A stretch of DNA of 64,000 nt from Streptomyces sp. (GTDB taxonomy: Bacteria > Actinomycetota > Actinomycetes > Streptomycetales > Streptomycetaceae), in the NCBI RefSeq assembly GCF_019510245.1, contig NZ_JAEKKT010000122.1, positions 1-64,000 of the forward strand. The letters are read 5' to 3'. Under the pieces are notes generated by a model. It saw only the letters and a list, made by a program, of their open reading frames with translations. It was not told the DNA's origin and did no database searches. Positions 26,103 to 35,718 of the stretch are shown in pieces; position 1 is the first letter of the stretch, and each line of letters starts with the position of its first letter. The position numbers and the translations under genes are program-made.

Positions 26103-26511
26103 GCCGAAAGGCTCACAGACACCGGCCACGGCGCGTGGCGCAAACGCCGCAAGCTCCCCCGAGCCAGTGATCTTCTACGGTCGGCTCATTCGCTGTGGCG
26201 CGGCTTCTTGACGACATCAAGGGCCTGGCCAGCGTGGCGTAAGCCGAGAGTTAAGACGCCGGACGCCGGCACTCGGTCTCCCTGGCGGCAGCCGGAATCT
26301 GATCCAAGGTCAGCCGGCGCGCCCCGGCGTTCTCCTCGGCCGGACCGGCCGGAACGGCGCACGGCGAAACGCTGTTCCGGGGGAGTCCGCGACCTCTCGC
26401 TGTATTCGCTCTGGCAATTCCCTTGATCGTCTTCCCGTAGCGTCGGTCGGGCGGTCGGTGCCACCGGAGCACCACCGGACCACCCGCCACCGCGAGAACC
26501 AGGGACACCGC
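26103..26511. other. 409-bp divergent promoter region, regulator versus siderophore operon
   Basis: No gene is seen. A TTGATC...TAGCGT pair near 26424-26445 could form part of the siderophore promoter, though the spacing is short. I searched by eye for the DmdR/IdeR iron box (TTAGGTTAGGCTAACC-like) and found none, so iron control, if present, uses another site or a degenerate box. Confidence 0.5.
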
Positions 26512-28086
26512 ATGCCCATGGACGAACTGCGCCGCATCCGCCCGGACCTGGTGGAGCCCTTCGCGACCGCACTCCCGGGAGCACGCGCCACCGTGCTGTC
26601 GCGCCTGTGGGGCGCCTTCGGACGAGAACCCCTGCCCGGTGTGACCACGCGTCGCCGTGAGTCCGGATCTCTGGTCGTCGAGCTGCGACGGGGAGGTTCG
26701 CTCTCGGCGGCCGAGGCGGGCGCGCGGCCGTTCGCCGACGTTCCGCAGGACTTCGCCGTGTCGGGGCCGCAGGGGCCGATCAGCGACCCGGCCCGGCTGC
26801 TGGCAGAGCTGGGCCCGCGTACCCCCGCGGCCGAGCGGCTGGCGGCCGAACTCGACAACAGCGTCGTCAACCTGGCCCTCGCCAGAGCCGCGAACGCGGG
26901 CCGGAAGGGCTCCCCGGCCGACTCGGCGGATGCCGAGCAGGCGGTCGTCGACGGCCACCCGCAGCACCCCTGCTGCCGGACCCGCACCGGCATGTCCGTC
27001 GCCGACGTGCTCGCCTACGCGCCCGAACACCGCCCGGTCGTCCGGCTGGCCCTGGTCCGGGTCCCGGCCGACCGCTGGCAGGGCGCCGGCGAGTGGCCGC
27101 GGGCACTGCGGGACGGCGACGCGTTCCTGCTGCCGGTGCACCCCTGGCAGCGGGACCACGTGCTCCGGCACCACCGCGACCTGGCCGTCGTGGAGGAGAC
27201 GATCCCGGCCCGCCCGCTGCTGTCGCTGCGTACCCTCGCACCGCTCGGCGCGCTGCCCGGCTGCCACGTCAAGACCGCGCTCGACGTCCAGGTCACCAAC
27301 TACCGGCGCACCATCTCCGCGGCCGAGGCCGCCGACGGGCCCCCGCTGTCCGAGCTGGTCGCGGCCGTCCTCGACAAGGCCGGGCACAGCGGCAGCCTGC
27401 GGGTCCTGCGGGAGCTGGGCGGCGGCTCGGTACGCGTGGGCGGACAGCCTTCCGCGAGCCTGACGGCCATGATCCGGGAATCGACCGAATGCCACCTCGA
27501 CGCCGGGGAGATCGCGGTACCGCTCACGGCCGTGCACGCGACCGGAGCCGCCGTGGTGTCGGGGGACCCGGTGCGCTGGCTGGCGGATCTCGCCGGCCTC
27601 GTCCTGCCGCCGGCCCTGACGCTGCTGTCCATGGGGGTGGCGCTGGAGGCACACGGCCAGAACACACTGGTCGTCCTGCGGGACGGGCGGCCGGTGCGGG
27701 TGCTGTACCGGGACCTGGACGGCGTACGGGTCAGCCCGCGCCGCCTGGCCCGGTGCGGTTTCACGCTGCCGCCGCTGCTCGGCACCCGCGCCGGCGACGA
27801 CATCGGCGCGCTGCGCACCAAGCTCTTCGGCGGACTGGTCAGCGGGGTCTTCAGCGAGCTGGTCGACGTCCTCGGCCGGACCCGGGCGGCTGAGCCACGG
27901 GCGCTGTGGGGCACGGTCGCCGAGGTCGGACGCCGCGTCTTCGCCGACCTGCCGGACCAGGGGGACGCGGCGGCGTTCTTCGGGGACACGATGCCGCTGA
28001 AGGCGACCATCGCCATGCGCCTGTCCGAGGACCCGGGCACCGCGCAATGGACGTCCGTGCCCAACCCCCTGACGCTCTGCCGTTGA
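26512..28086 (+). CDS. IucA/IucC-family NRPS-independent siderophore synthetase (1)
   Basis: The 524-residue protein has the NIS synthetase signatures [12 protein letters not shown] (near residue 210), [20 protein letters not shown] (near 253), [12 protein letters not shown] (near 380) and YRDLDGVR (near 400), which bind ATP and the carboxylate substrate. These enzymes adenylate a citrate or succinate-type carboxyl group and couple it to an amine or alcohol. AGGGA precedes the ATG. It leads a four-gene operon with a second synthetase 37 bp downstream. The type (A, B or C) cannot be fixed by eye. Confidence 0.92.
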   Translation: MPMDELRRIRPDLVEPFATALPGARATVLSRLWGAFGREPLPGVTTRRRESGSLVVELRRGGSLSAAEAGARPFADVPQDFAVSGPQGPISDPARLLAELGPRTPAAERLAAELDNSVVNLALARAANAGRKGSPADSADAEQAVVDGHPQHPCCRTRTGMSVADVLAYAPEHRPVVRLALVRVPADRWQGAGEWPRALRDGDAFLLPVHPWQRDHVLRHHRDLAVVEETIPARPLLSLRTLAPLGALPGCHVKTALDVQVTNYRRTISAAEAADGPPLSELVAAVLDKAGHSGSLRVLRELGGGSVRVGGQPSASLTAMIRESTECHLDAGEIAVPLTAVHATGAAVVSGDPVRWLADLAGLVLPPALTLLSMGVALEAHGQNTLVVLRDGRPVRVLYRDLDGVRVSPRRLARCGFTLPPLLGTRAGDDIGALRTKLFGGLVSGVFSELVDVLGRTRAAEPRALWGTVAEVGRRVFADLPDQGDAAAFFGDTMPLKATIAMRLSEDPGTAQWTSVPNPLTLCR

Positions 28087-28123
28087 CCTCTGACACCGAC
28101 CGCTGTCCCACTGGAGCGACCAC

Positions 28124-29833
28124 ATGACCACCGGCACGGCCCCCCACACCGACGGCGCCACCACCGTCCTCTCCCCGACCGCGGAGCCGTCGCGGACGGC
28201 CGACCTCGTCACGACCCACACGCTGCTCAACTGCCTGGTCCGCGAGGTGTCCGCCCCCGAGCACCAGGTGACGGTCGTCGGCGGCCACCTCCTGCTACGA
28301 CTGCCCCGCCGGGGCCTCCTGCTCCGTGCCGCCCTGCGTCGGACCTCGTTGATCGGAGCCCATCGCTTCCAGGGCCCGGTGCAGCGGCTCGACGGCGATG
28401 CCTGGATGACCGTGGACTGGCGCGAGCTGGCCGGCTGCATCCACGACGAACTGGAACAGCGCACGGGTCTGGCCAACGAGGAGTTCCTGGGCCAGGTGGC
28501 GGACAGCCGGGAGACGATCCGCGTCGTACTGGAGGAGCGGGCGGGCGCCCCGGCGCCCGCGGACCCGTACGTGGCCTCGGAGCAGTCCCTGGTGTTCGGC
28601 CACCGTTTCCACCCCACGCCCAAGGCCCGTACCGGCGACCCGGCGGACTGGCTGGCGTACGGCCCGGAGACCGGCACCCGCTTCCGCCTGCGGTACCTGG
28701 CCGTGCGCCGCCACCTCGTACGGGAGGAGGGGGAGCCGCACGCGCTGGACGCGCTGCACCCGGTGGCCGAACCGGAGTTCGCCGTGCTCCCCGTGCACCC
28801 CTGGCAGTACCGGCTGCTGAAGGACCACGACCGGCTGCGCGAGGCGGTCGCCGCCGGAGATGTCGTGGACACCGGCACGGGCGGCCCGGAGCTGGTGCCG
28901 ACCGCATCGGTGCGGACGCTGTACGCCCCGGAAACCGACGCGTTCCTGAAGTTCAGCCTCGACGTCCGCATCACCAACTGCGTCCGCAAGCACGCGAGTT
29001 ACGAGCTGTCCGGGGCCGTCGCCCTCAACCGGCTGCTCCAGCCGGTCTTCGCCCGGCTCACCGACCGCTTCCCGGGCTGCGCGCTCCTGGCCGAGCCCGG
29101 CTACCGCACCCTCGACACGGCCGGCGACACCGCCCTCCTGGAGGGCCTCGGCGTCATCGTCCGCTCCGGCCTGCGCGGTCATCTGCGTCCCGGTGTCACA
29201 CCCCTGCTCGCCGCCGCGGTGGCGGACGAGTATCCGACCGGCGCGGCCCATGTCTCCCAACTGCTCGCCCGCGGCGACGGTGACATCCTGGCCTGGTGGG
29301 ACGCGTACCTCGGGCTGTTGCTCCCGCCGGTACTGGCCGCCTACTTCGAACACGGCGTCGTGCTCGAACCCCACCTGCAGAACGTCGTCGTCGGCGTCGA
29401 GGCCGACGGCACGCCCGCGCAGATGTTCTTCCGCGACCTGGAGGGCACCAAGCTCCTGCCCGGCCCTCACGGGCAGGCCCTCGCCGGCCTCCCGGACGAC
29501 GTGCGCGGTCCCCTCACCTACGATCCCGAACACGGCTGGAACCGGGTCGCGTACTGCCTCCTGGTCAACCACACCGCCGACCTGCTCAGCGCCCTGGCCG
29601 ACCTCGACCCGGCGCTGGAACCCGCCCTGTGGGGCCTGGTCCGCGACCACCTCGCCGGCTACGCCCGCACCGCCGCCGAACCGCCGCGCCTGCGTGCCCT
29701 GCTGTCCGGCGTACCGCTGCCGGCCAAGGCCAACCTCCTGCTGCGCTGGTCCCGCAAGGCCGACCGGCACGCGGCCTACGTGCCCCTGCCCAGCCCGCTC
29801 GGCGCGGACTTCCCCCGCGAGGTGGTCCGGTGA
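28124..29833 (+). CDS. IucA/IucC-family NRPS-independent siderophore synthetase (2)
   Basis: The 569-residue protein has the same family motifs in the same order: VLPVHPWQYRLLKDH (near residue 225), FLKFSLDVRITNCVRK (near 275), LEPHLQNVVVGV (near 415) and FRDLEGTKLLPG (near 435). The C-terminal ferric-iron-reductase-like FhuF region ends near SRKADRHAAYVPLP. It differs from synthetase 1 by about 45 extra N-terminal residues. The last bases overlap the GTG of the decarboxylase, showing coupled translation. With synthetase 1 it should build a citrate-based siderophore in two condensations. Confidence 0.92.
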   Translation: MTTGTAPHTDGATTVLSPTAEPSRTADLVTTHTLLNCLVREVSAPEHQVTVVGGHLLLRLPRRGLLLRAALRRTSLIGAHRFQGPVQRLDGDAWMTVDWRELAGCIHDELEQRTGLANEEFLGQVADSRETIRVVLEERAGAPAPADPYVASEQSLVFGHRFHPTPKARTGDPADWLAYGPETGTRFRLRYLAVRRHLVREEGEPHALDALHPVAEPEFAVLPVHPWQYRLLKDHDRLREAVAAGDVVDTGTGGPELVPTASVRTLYAPETDAFLKFSLDVRITNCVRKHASYELSGAVALNRLLQPVFARLTDRFPGCALLAEPGYRTLDTAGDTALLEGLGVIVRSGLRGHLRPGVTPLLAAAVADEYPTGAAHVSQLLARGDGDILAWWDAYLGLLLPPVLAAYFEHGVVLEPHLQNVVVGVEADGTPAQMFFRDLEGTKLLPGPHGQALAGLPDDVRGPLTYDPEHGWNRVAYCLLVNHTADLLSALADLDPALEPALWGLVRDHLAGYARTAAEPPRLRALLSGVPLPAKANLLLRWSRKADRHAAYVPLPSPLGADFPREVVR

Positions 29834-31041
29834 GGCCCGAGACGTACGGCCTCGTCGCCGCACTGCCCGACGACGATCTGCCCGCCTACGTCTACGACCT
29901 GCCCGACCTGCGCGAACACGTACGCACGATCCGGGCCGCACTGCCGGACCGCGTCGAGCTGCTCTACGCGGCCAAGGCCAACTCCGACCCCCTGATCCTG
30001 CGCACCCTCGCCGAACACGTCCACGGCTTCGAGGTGGCCTCCGGCGGCGAACTGGACCACGTCCGCGCCACCGTCCCGGGCGCACCGATCGCCTTCGGCG
30101 GCCCGGGGAAGACCCAGCAGGAGCTGGCCCGCGCACTGGACGCGGGAGCCGAGCGCCTGCACGTCGAGAGCGAACACGAACTCCGCCTCCTCGCCACCCT
30201 GCTGGGCGACCGGACCGTGGACGTCCTGCTGCGCGTCAACCTGCCCGTCGACGTGGGCCGGGTCGCCCTGGCCATGGGCGGCGGGCCGTTCGGCATGGAT
30301 CCCGTACAACTGGACCGCTGCCTGGAGGTGATGGATTCGGTCCCGGGCGTCCGGCTGCGCGGCCTCCACTTCCACCTTGCCAGCGGCCTCCAGGCCCAGC
30401 CCCATCTCCTGCTCGTCGACAAGGTCCTCGCCTGGGCCGAGAGCTGGGCCCGCGGTCGCGGAGTGGACCTGCGCGAAGTCAACGTGGGCGGCGGCATGGG
30501 CGTCGACTACACGCATCCGCCCAGAGTGTTCGACTGGCCCGCCCTCGGCGCAGGACTGCGCCGGATCCTCGCCCGCCACCCCCGCCTCACCTTGCGGATC
30601 GAGCCCGGCCGCTCGGTCACGGCGTACTGCGGCTGGTACGTCACCCAGGTCCTGGACCTCAAGTTCAGCCGGGGACACGCGTTCGCCGTACTGCGCGGAG
30701 GTACCCACCACCTGCGCACCCCGGCCGCGAAACAGCACGACCAGCCCTTCGAGGTGATCCCCGACGACACCTGGCCGCGGCCCTGGAACCGTCCGGAGGT
30801 CCGGGACGAGCCGGTGACGATGGTCGGACAGCTCTGCACGCCCAAGGACGTACTGGCAAGCCGGATCATGACCGAACGGCTGCGCGTCGGCGACCGCGTC
30901 GCCTTCGCCATGGCCGGCGCCTACGCGTGGAACATCTCCCACCACGCGTTCCTCATGCACCCCCACCCGACCTTCCACCATCTCGACGACGACACCGGCA
31001 CGCCCGTCGCGGGCGACGCGTGTGCCCGTCAGACGTCATGA
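29830..31041 (+). CDS. PLP-dependent decarboxylase (fold III), siderophore-associated
   Basis: The 403-residue enzyme is a diaminopimelate/ornithine-decarboxylase relative: PLP lysine in LLYAAKANSDP (near residue 49), GLHFHLASGLQ (near 182), GGGMGVDY (near 222), EPGRSV (near 259) and the C-terminal CTPKDVL (near 337). In a NIS operon such an enzyme can decarboxylate an amino acid or a citryl-amino acid intermediate, as SbnH does in staphyloferrin B synthesis. GTG at 29830 overlaps the preceding stop, and its stop overlaps the MFS start (ATGA). Confidence 0.9.
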   Translation: MRPETYGLVAALPDDDLPAYVYDLPDLREHVRTIRAALPDRVELLYAAKANSDPLILRTLAEHVHGFEVASGGELDHVRATVPGAPIAFGGPGKTQQELARALDAGAERLHVESEHELRLLATLLGDRTVDVLLRVNLPVDVGRVALAMGGGPFGMDPVQLDRCLEVMDSVPGVRLRGLHFHLASGLQAQPHLLLVDKVLAWAESWARGRGVDLREVNVGGGMGVDYTHPPRVFDWPALGAGLRRILARHPRLTLRIEPGRSVTAYCGWYVTQVLDLKFSRGHAFAVLRGGTHHLRTPAAKQHDQPFEVIPDDTWPRPWNRPEVRDEPVTMVGQLCTPKDVLASRIMTERLRVGDRVAFAMAGAYAWNISHHAFLMHPHPTFHHLDDDTGTPVAGDACARQTS

Positions 31042-32438
31042 GTACCGTCGTTCGCCTGCCGGTGACGCACGCACTCGCCGTCCCGAACTTCCGGCGCTAC
31101 CTGCTCGGACAGCTGGTCTCCAACATCGGCACGTGGATGCAGCGCGCCGCCCAGGACCTGCTCGTCCTCCACACCACCGGCAACAGCGGCAGCGCGGTCG
31201 GCATCGTGACCGCGCTGCAGTTCCTGCCGCAGACCCTGCTCGGTCTGACCGGAGGCGTGCTGGCCGACCGGTATCCCAAGCGACGGACGCTGCTCCTGAC
31301 CCAGTCGGCGATGGCCGCCCAGTCGCTCCTGCTGGGACTGCTCACGGTGACCGGAGCGGTGAACCTGCCGTCCCTCTACGCGCTGGCCTTCGCCCTCGGC
31401 ACCGCCACCGCCGTGGACAGTCCCGCCCGCAACGCCTACATCTGCGAACTCGTCTCCCACGAGCACACGGCCGGCGCGGTCAGCCTGAACGCCGCCCAGT
31501 TCAACGTGGCCCGCGCCGTCGGCCCGGCCCTGGCCGGCCTGACCGTCGCAGCCTTCGGCACCGGCCCGGTCTTCCTCCTGAACGCCGCCTCGTACCTGGC
31601 CGTCCTCTACGGCCTGGTCACCATCCGTACCGACACCCCGGACGCCCCTGTCCGCGCGCGACCGGGCCCCACCCGGGCGCGCGAGGCACTCCGCCACATC
31701 GCCACCACCCCGGAACTGCTCCTGCCGATCAGCCTCATCGCCTTCGTCGGCACCTTCGGCCTCAACTTCCAGGTCACCGTCTCGCTCGTCGCCGTCACGG
31801 TGTTCCACACGGGCGCCGCCGCATTCGGCTGCCTCTCCGCCGCCTACGCTCTGGGCGGCCTCCTCGGCGCGATCTACTGGGCCCACCACGGCAAGCCCCC
31901 CACCGCACGCCGTCTGATCTCCACCACGATCGGCTTCGGCGCCCTGGAAGCCGCGCAGGGCCTCCTGCCGGGCTACGGCTCCTTCCTGGTCCTGTTGTTC
32001 GTCACCGGATGTGCCGCGGTGACCGTGACCACCACCGCCAACGCGCTGATCCAGCTCCATGCCGACCCACGGCTGCGGGGCCGCGTCCTGTCCGTGTACT
32101 TTCTCGTCCTGCTCGGCGGCACCCCCGTGGGCGCACCGCTGGTCGGCCTGGTGTCCGACGCTCTCGGAGCCCGCTTCACCCTGGTTCTGGGCGGCGTCGT
32201 CTCGCTCATCACCGCGCTCGTGCTCTCCGTCACTGCCCGCGGGCAGCGGGACCGGAGCCCCGGAAGGCGGCGCCGACCCGCGCCTGCGGCCAAGGGGGCG
32301 GCTGCATGCGCGGCGCCGGAGCACCTTACTCTTACAACATGTAGGAGCTGCCGGGGTGTGCAAGCGCGCCCCGGCAGGCCCCGAGGGGCACTCCGTGGGT
32401 GGCCCTCCCGGTGCCGACGGGGACGGGGCGCTGACTGA
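31038..32438 (+). CDS. MFS transporter, probable siderophore exporter (EntS-like)
   Basis: The 466-residue protein has about twelve helices of the MFS_3/EntS type: LVSNIGTWMQRAAQDLLVL near the N-terminus, then LADRYPKRRTLLLTQ and SPARNAYICELVSHEH. It ends the siderophore operon and most likely exports the product. The last 55 residues after VLSVTARGQRD are Arg/Pro/Cys-rich, non-hydrophobic and continue through the PBP promoter and a BlaI-like operator to 12 bp before the PBP start; they may be a recent extension of the frame. Confidence 0.85.
   Translation: MSTVVRLPVTHALAVPNFRRYLLGQLVSNIGTWMQRAAQDLLVLHTTGNSGSAVGIVTALQFLPQTLLGLTGGVLADRYPKRRTLLLTQSAMAAQSLLLGLLTVTGAVNLPSLYALAFALGTATAVDSPARNAYICELVSHEHTAGAVSLNAAQFNVARAVGPALAGLTVAAFGTGPVFLLNAASYLAVLYGLVTIRTDTPDAPVRARPGPTRAREALRHIATTPELLLPISLIAFVGTFGLNFQVTVSLVAVTVFHTGAAAFGCLSAAYALGGLLGAIYWAHHGKPPTARRLISTTIGFGALEAAQGLLPGYGSFLVLLFVTGCAAVTVTTTANALIQLHADPRLRGRVLSVYFLVLLGGTPVGAPLVGLVSDALGARFTLVLGGVVSLITALVLSVTARGQRDRSPGRRRRPAPAAKGAAACAAPEHLTLTTCRSCRGVQARPGRPRGALRGWPSRCRRGRGAD
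32332..32344. promoter_or_regulatory. Putative BlaI operator A (PBP gene)
   Basis: TTACAACATGTAG; matches CTACAnnnTGTAG with one arm mismatch. It lies 107 bp before the PBP start codon, inside the 3' end of the MFS gene. BlaI/MecI repressors bind TACA/TGTA dyads. Confidence 0.65.
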
Positions 32439-32450
32439 GGAGTGGCGAGA

Positions 32451-34907
32451 ATGAGCGAACACCGGCGCCGATCGCCGGGGCGGACCGCACCGTCCGGCTC
32501 TGACGGCATGCACCACGGTGGCCGGGCCGCGGCGCGCAGGGCTGCGCAGTCCCGGGACGGGCGCGCGCGCCGCGCGGGGCGCACACGACGTACGGACTCC
32601 GGCCGTTCCGGCCGGCTCCGCCTGATCGACTACCCGCGGACGGGCAGACACGGCCTACGCCGGTGGCTGCCTTCCTGGAAGCTGGTGTCCGGCACCTTCC
32701 TGCTGTTCGTCTCCGGCCTGCTCGGCCTGTTCGGCTACGCCTACGCCACGACGACGATTCCCGGCGCGAACCCCAGCACCCAGGCGCAGAGCAACACCTA
32801 CTACTGGTCGGACGGCTCGGTGATGACCACCCAGGGGGCGACCAACCGCCAGAACGTCGACCTCGCCCAGGTGCCGAAGCTGGTGCAGTGGGACTTCCTC
32901 GCCGCGGAGAACGCCACCTTCTACACCGATCCGGGCGTCGACACGCAGGGCATGCTCCGCGCCGTCTACCACATGGCAACGGGCGGTCAGGTGCAGTCGG
33001 GGTCCACCATCACCCAGCAGTTCGTGAAGAACACCTACCTCAGCCAGGACCAGTCGGTCACCCGCAAGCTCAGGGAGATCATGATCTCCCTGAAGATCGG
33101 CGGGCAGCTGTCCAAGCAGCAGATCCTGCAGGGTTACCTGAACACCTGCTACTACGGCCGGGACGCCTACGGCATCGAGGCCGCGGCCCGCACCTACTAC
33201 CACGTGCACGCCTTCCAGCTGACCGTCAGCCAGGGGGCCTTCATCGCCGCCACCGTCAACGAGCCGAGCCTGCTGATGCACGCCGACACCGACCCCCAGG
33301 CCAAGGCCCAGGCCAAGGCCCGCTGGACGTACGTGCTGGACCGTATGGCCAAGATCCACGAGATCACCGCGGCCCAGGAACAGCAGTACCTGGCGGCGGG
33401 GTTTCCCACGCCCAAGCCGTACACGCCGTCGGCGGGCATGGCTGGGCAGACCGGATACCTGGTGCAGGCCGCGGAGAAATACGTCGAGGCCCACACGTCC
33501 CTCACGGACCAGCAGCTGGGCCACGGCGGCTACCAGATCTACACCACCTTCGACAAGAAGAAGGTCGGCGCCCTGTCGACGTCCGTCTCGGCGATGGAGC
33601 GGAAGCACCTCGATCCGCAGCACCGCACGGCCGACAAGGACGTCCAGGTCGGCGCGGCGTCGATCGATCCGGCCACCGGCGCGATCGTCGCGCTGTATGG
33701 CGGGCCCGGCTGGAACAAGGGGCACTGGACGGACAACGCGGACGCGACGGGCGTGCCGGTCGGCTCCACCTTCAAACCCCTCGACCTGGCCGCCGCTCTC
33801 GACCACGGCGCCGTCCTCTCGCCCGGGCAGCCTGCCTCGCCCATCACCCCGGACTCGAAGTTCAACGGTGACGACGGCATCACCATCAAGAACCAGCAAG
33901 GCCAGGAGCTGCCGGACTCGAAGGACCCCACGGGACTCCTGCACCAGCGCAACGACGTCTCCACGAAGTGGGGCTACATCACCCTGCGCAAGGCCATGGA
34001 GCAGTCGGTGAACACCCCTTACGTCCAGCTCGGCGAGTACGTCGGCTACGACAACGTGGAGGGCGAGGCCCTGAAGGCGGGGCTCCTGCGCACGAGCCTG
34101 CAGTACGACACCCCGGGCTTCTACATCGGTACGTCCACCCCGTCGGCGATCCGCATGGCGGACGCGTACGCCACCTTCGACGACGGCGGAGTCCAGCACG
34201 AGCCGTACTCGGTGACCAAGGTCGTCGCCGGCGGTCGGCAGCTGTCCGGCTTCGACAAGCCCAAGGGCACCATGGCCATGCCCGCCTCGACCGCCGACAC
34301 CGTCACGGACGTCCTGCGAGACGTCGTCAAGAACGGCACCGGTACCAACGCCCAGGCCCTGGGGCGCCCGGCGGCCGGCAAGACGGGTACGACCGACGAC
34401 TACAAGTCCGCCTGGTTCATCGGCTACACCCCGCAGCTGACCACGGCCGTGAGCATGTTCAAGGAGGACCCGAAGAACGCCGGCCTCCAGTCGATGCAGG
34501 GGGTCGGCGGCTACGCCAAGGTCTTCGGCGCCGACATGCCCACCGAGGTGTGGACCGGGTACATGACCGCCGCCCTCCAGGGACAACCCGTCCAGCAGTT
34601 CCCGCCCGCACCCGCGCTCGGCGAGTCCACGGACGAATACGGCGCCCCTTCGCCCACGCCCTCCGCCACCGCGGCCCCGAGCACACCCCCGGCCACCCCG
34701 ACCGCGCCGGCCACCCCGGCCCCCACCACGGCACCGTGCCGCGGGCACGGGAAGCACTGTGTCAGCCCGAGTCCTACCGACACCACCGGAACGACCGCCG
34801 GTACCGGCGGCGGCCTCCTCGGCGGCACGACCGGCGGCACCACCTCACCCACATCCACGCCGACGAGTGCCGCACCGGCACCGACGGGCGTCCGCGGCCG
34901 GCCCTGA
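32451..34907 (+). CDS. Bifunctional class A penicillin-binding protein (GT51 + transpeptidase)
   Basis: The 818-residue protein has a basic cytoplasmic N-terminus (about 75 residues), one anchor helix (SGTFLLFVSGLLGLFGYAY), a GT51 glycosyltransferase domain with AAENATFYTDPGVD (where many enzymes have E-D, here E-N) and GSTITQQFVKNTYL, and a transpeptidase domain with Ser439-x-x-Lys442 (GSTFK), Ser519-Val-Asn and Lys644-Thr-Gly. It polymerises and cross-links peptidoglycan outside the membrane. A Pro/Thr/Ala linker and Gly-Thr-rich tail of about 110 residues end the protein. GAGGAG lies 9 nt before the ATG. The BlaI-like site upstream suggests it is induced by cell-wall stress. Confidence 0.92.
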   Translation: MSEHRRRSPGRTAPSGSDGMHHGGRAAARRAAQSRDGRARRAGRTRRTDSGRSGRLRLIDYPRTGRHGLRRWLPSWKLVSGTFLLFVSGLLGLFGYAYATTTIPGANPSTQAQSNTYYWSDGSVMTTQGATNRQNVDLAQVPKLVQWDFLAAENATFYTDPGVDTQGMLRAVYHMATGGQVQSGSTITQQFVKNTYLSQDQSVTRKLREIMISLKIGGQLSKQQILQGYLNTCYYGRDAYGIEAAARTYYHVHAFQLTVSQGAFIAATVNEPSLLMHADTDPQAKAQAKARWTYVLDRMAKIHEITAAQEQQYLAAGFPTPKPYTPSAGMAGQTGYLVQAAEKYVEAHTSLTDQQLGHGGYQIYTTFDKKKVGALSTSVSAMERKHLDPQHRTADKDVQVGAASIDPATGAIVALYGGPGWNKGHWTDNADATGVPVGSTFKPLDLAAALDHGAVLSPGQPASPITPDSKFNGDDGITIKNQQGQELPDSKDPTGLLHQRNDVSTKWGYITLRKAMEQSVNTPYVQLGEYVGYDNVEGEALKAGLLRTSLQYDTPGFYIGTSTPSAIRMADAYATFDDGGVQHEPYSVTKVVAGGRQLSGFDKPKGTMAMPASTADTVTDVLRDVVKNGTGTNAQALGRPAAGKTGTTDDYKSAWFIGYTPQLTTAVSMFKEDPKNAGLQSMQGVGGYAKVFGADMPTEVWTGYMTAALQGQPVQQFPPAPALGESTDEYGAPSPTPSATAAPSTPPATPTAPATPAPTTAPCRGHGKHCVSPSPTDTTGTTAGTGGGLLGGTTGGTTSPTSTPTSAAPAPTGVRGRP

Positions 34908-34965
34908 GGGGCGCGGACACCGACCGCCCGGCCGGCGCCGGGCGGCGTGTTCCCGGCGCGGGCGT

Positions 34966-35718
34966 TCACCCGCAGGGCAGCCCGGGGACGCCGTGGTCGC
35001 GGAGGGGGCCGACCCGCCAGCCGCGTTCCTGGCAGGTGTCGAGGATGCGCGGCAGTGCGGCGAGGGTGGTGTGCCAGGAGCCGGTGGCGGAGGTGCAGTC
35101 GGAGTCGTGCAGCAGGATGGTGCCGCCGCCGCGCAGGTCCCTCAGGACGGTGTGCTCGACGGACTGCGGGGTGGCCCGCCTGCGCCAGTCCTCGCCCCAG
35201 CAGGTCCACAGCACAGGGGTGAGACCGAGGCGCCGGCAGGCCAGCTGGGCGGCGGTGCTCATCACCCCGTACGGCGGCCGGAAGAGCACGGGTGGCCTGC
35301 CGGTGGCGTCGGCCACGGCGTCGCGGGCGCGGGCGAGGTCGTCGTAGGCGGCGCGGGGCCCGCGGAGCAGCAGCGGGCGGTGGTGCCAGCCGTGGACGGC
35401 GATCTCGTGCCCGGCCGCGGCCATCTCCTCGGCGAGCGCCGGTGAGCGGGCCAGCATGGAGCCGAGCAGGAAGAAGGTGGCCCGCAGCCCGCGTGCGTCG
35501 AGGACGTCGAGGAAGCGCGGGGTGGACAGGTGGTCGGGGCCGTCGTCGAAGGTGAGCGCGACGTGATCCGGCCGGCCGCGGCCGGCCAGGCGCGGCATGG
35601 CCGCGTTGCGCAGCGGCCCGAACGTGGAGATCACGGGTGCCGCGTGCAACGCCGCGAGCGCGGGCACCGCTGCGGCCGAGGCGAGTGCCGTGGCACGGGC
35701 GAGACGGGCCGGGGTCAT
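34966..35718 (-). CDS. Polysaccharide deacetylase (NodB/CE4 family)
   Basis: The 250-residue protein has an N-terminal hydrophobic segment (probable signal or anchor) and the NodB motifs: HVALTFDDGPD (motif 1, catalytic and metal Asp), HEIAVHGWHHRPL (motif 2, His-x3-His), RPPYGVMS (motif 3) and the terminal GTILLHDSDC (His-containing motif 5). It should N-deacetylate GlcNAc or MurNAc in an envelope polymer such as peptidoglycan, which can raise lysozyme resistance. It overlaps the glycosyltransferase upstream (ATGA), and both read away from operator B. Confidence 0.9.
   Translation of the reverse strand: MTPARLARATALASAAAVPALAALHAAPVISTFGPLRNAAMPRLAGRGRPDHVALTFDDGPDHLSTPRFLDVLDARGLRATFFLLGSMLARSPALAEEMAAAGHEIAVHGWHHRPLLLRGPRAAYDDLARARDAVADATGRPPVLFRPPYGVMSTAAQLACRRLGLTPVLWTCWGEDWRRRATPQSVEHTVLRDLRGGGTILLHDSDCTSATGSWHTTLAALPRILDTCQERGWRVGPLRDHGVPGLPCG

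Noticed and set aside
26103..26511. Iron box (TTAGGTTAGGCTAACC-like) upstream of the siderophore operon
   Set aside because: No stretch matches closely enough on either strand; the absence is stated but no feature called.
29193..31037. A continuous frame running from synthetase 2 through the decarboxylase into the MFS gene
   Set aside because: Only the part after 31038 is a real protein; the earlier part is an out-of-frame shadow with no family similarity.
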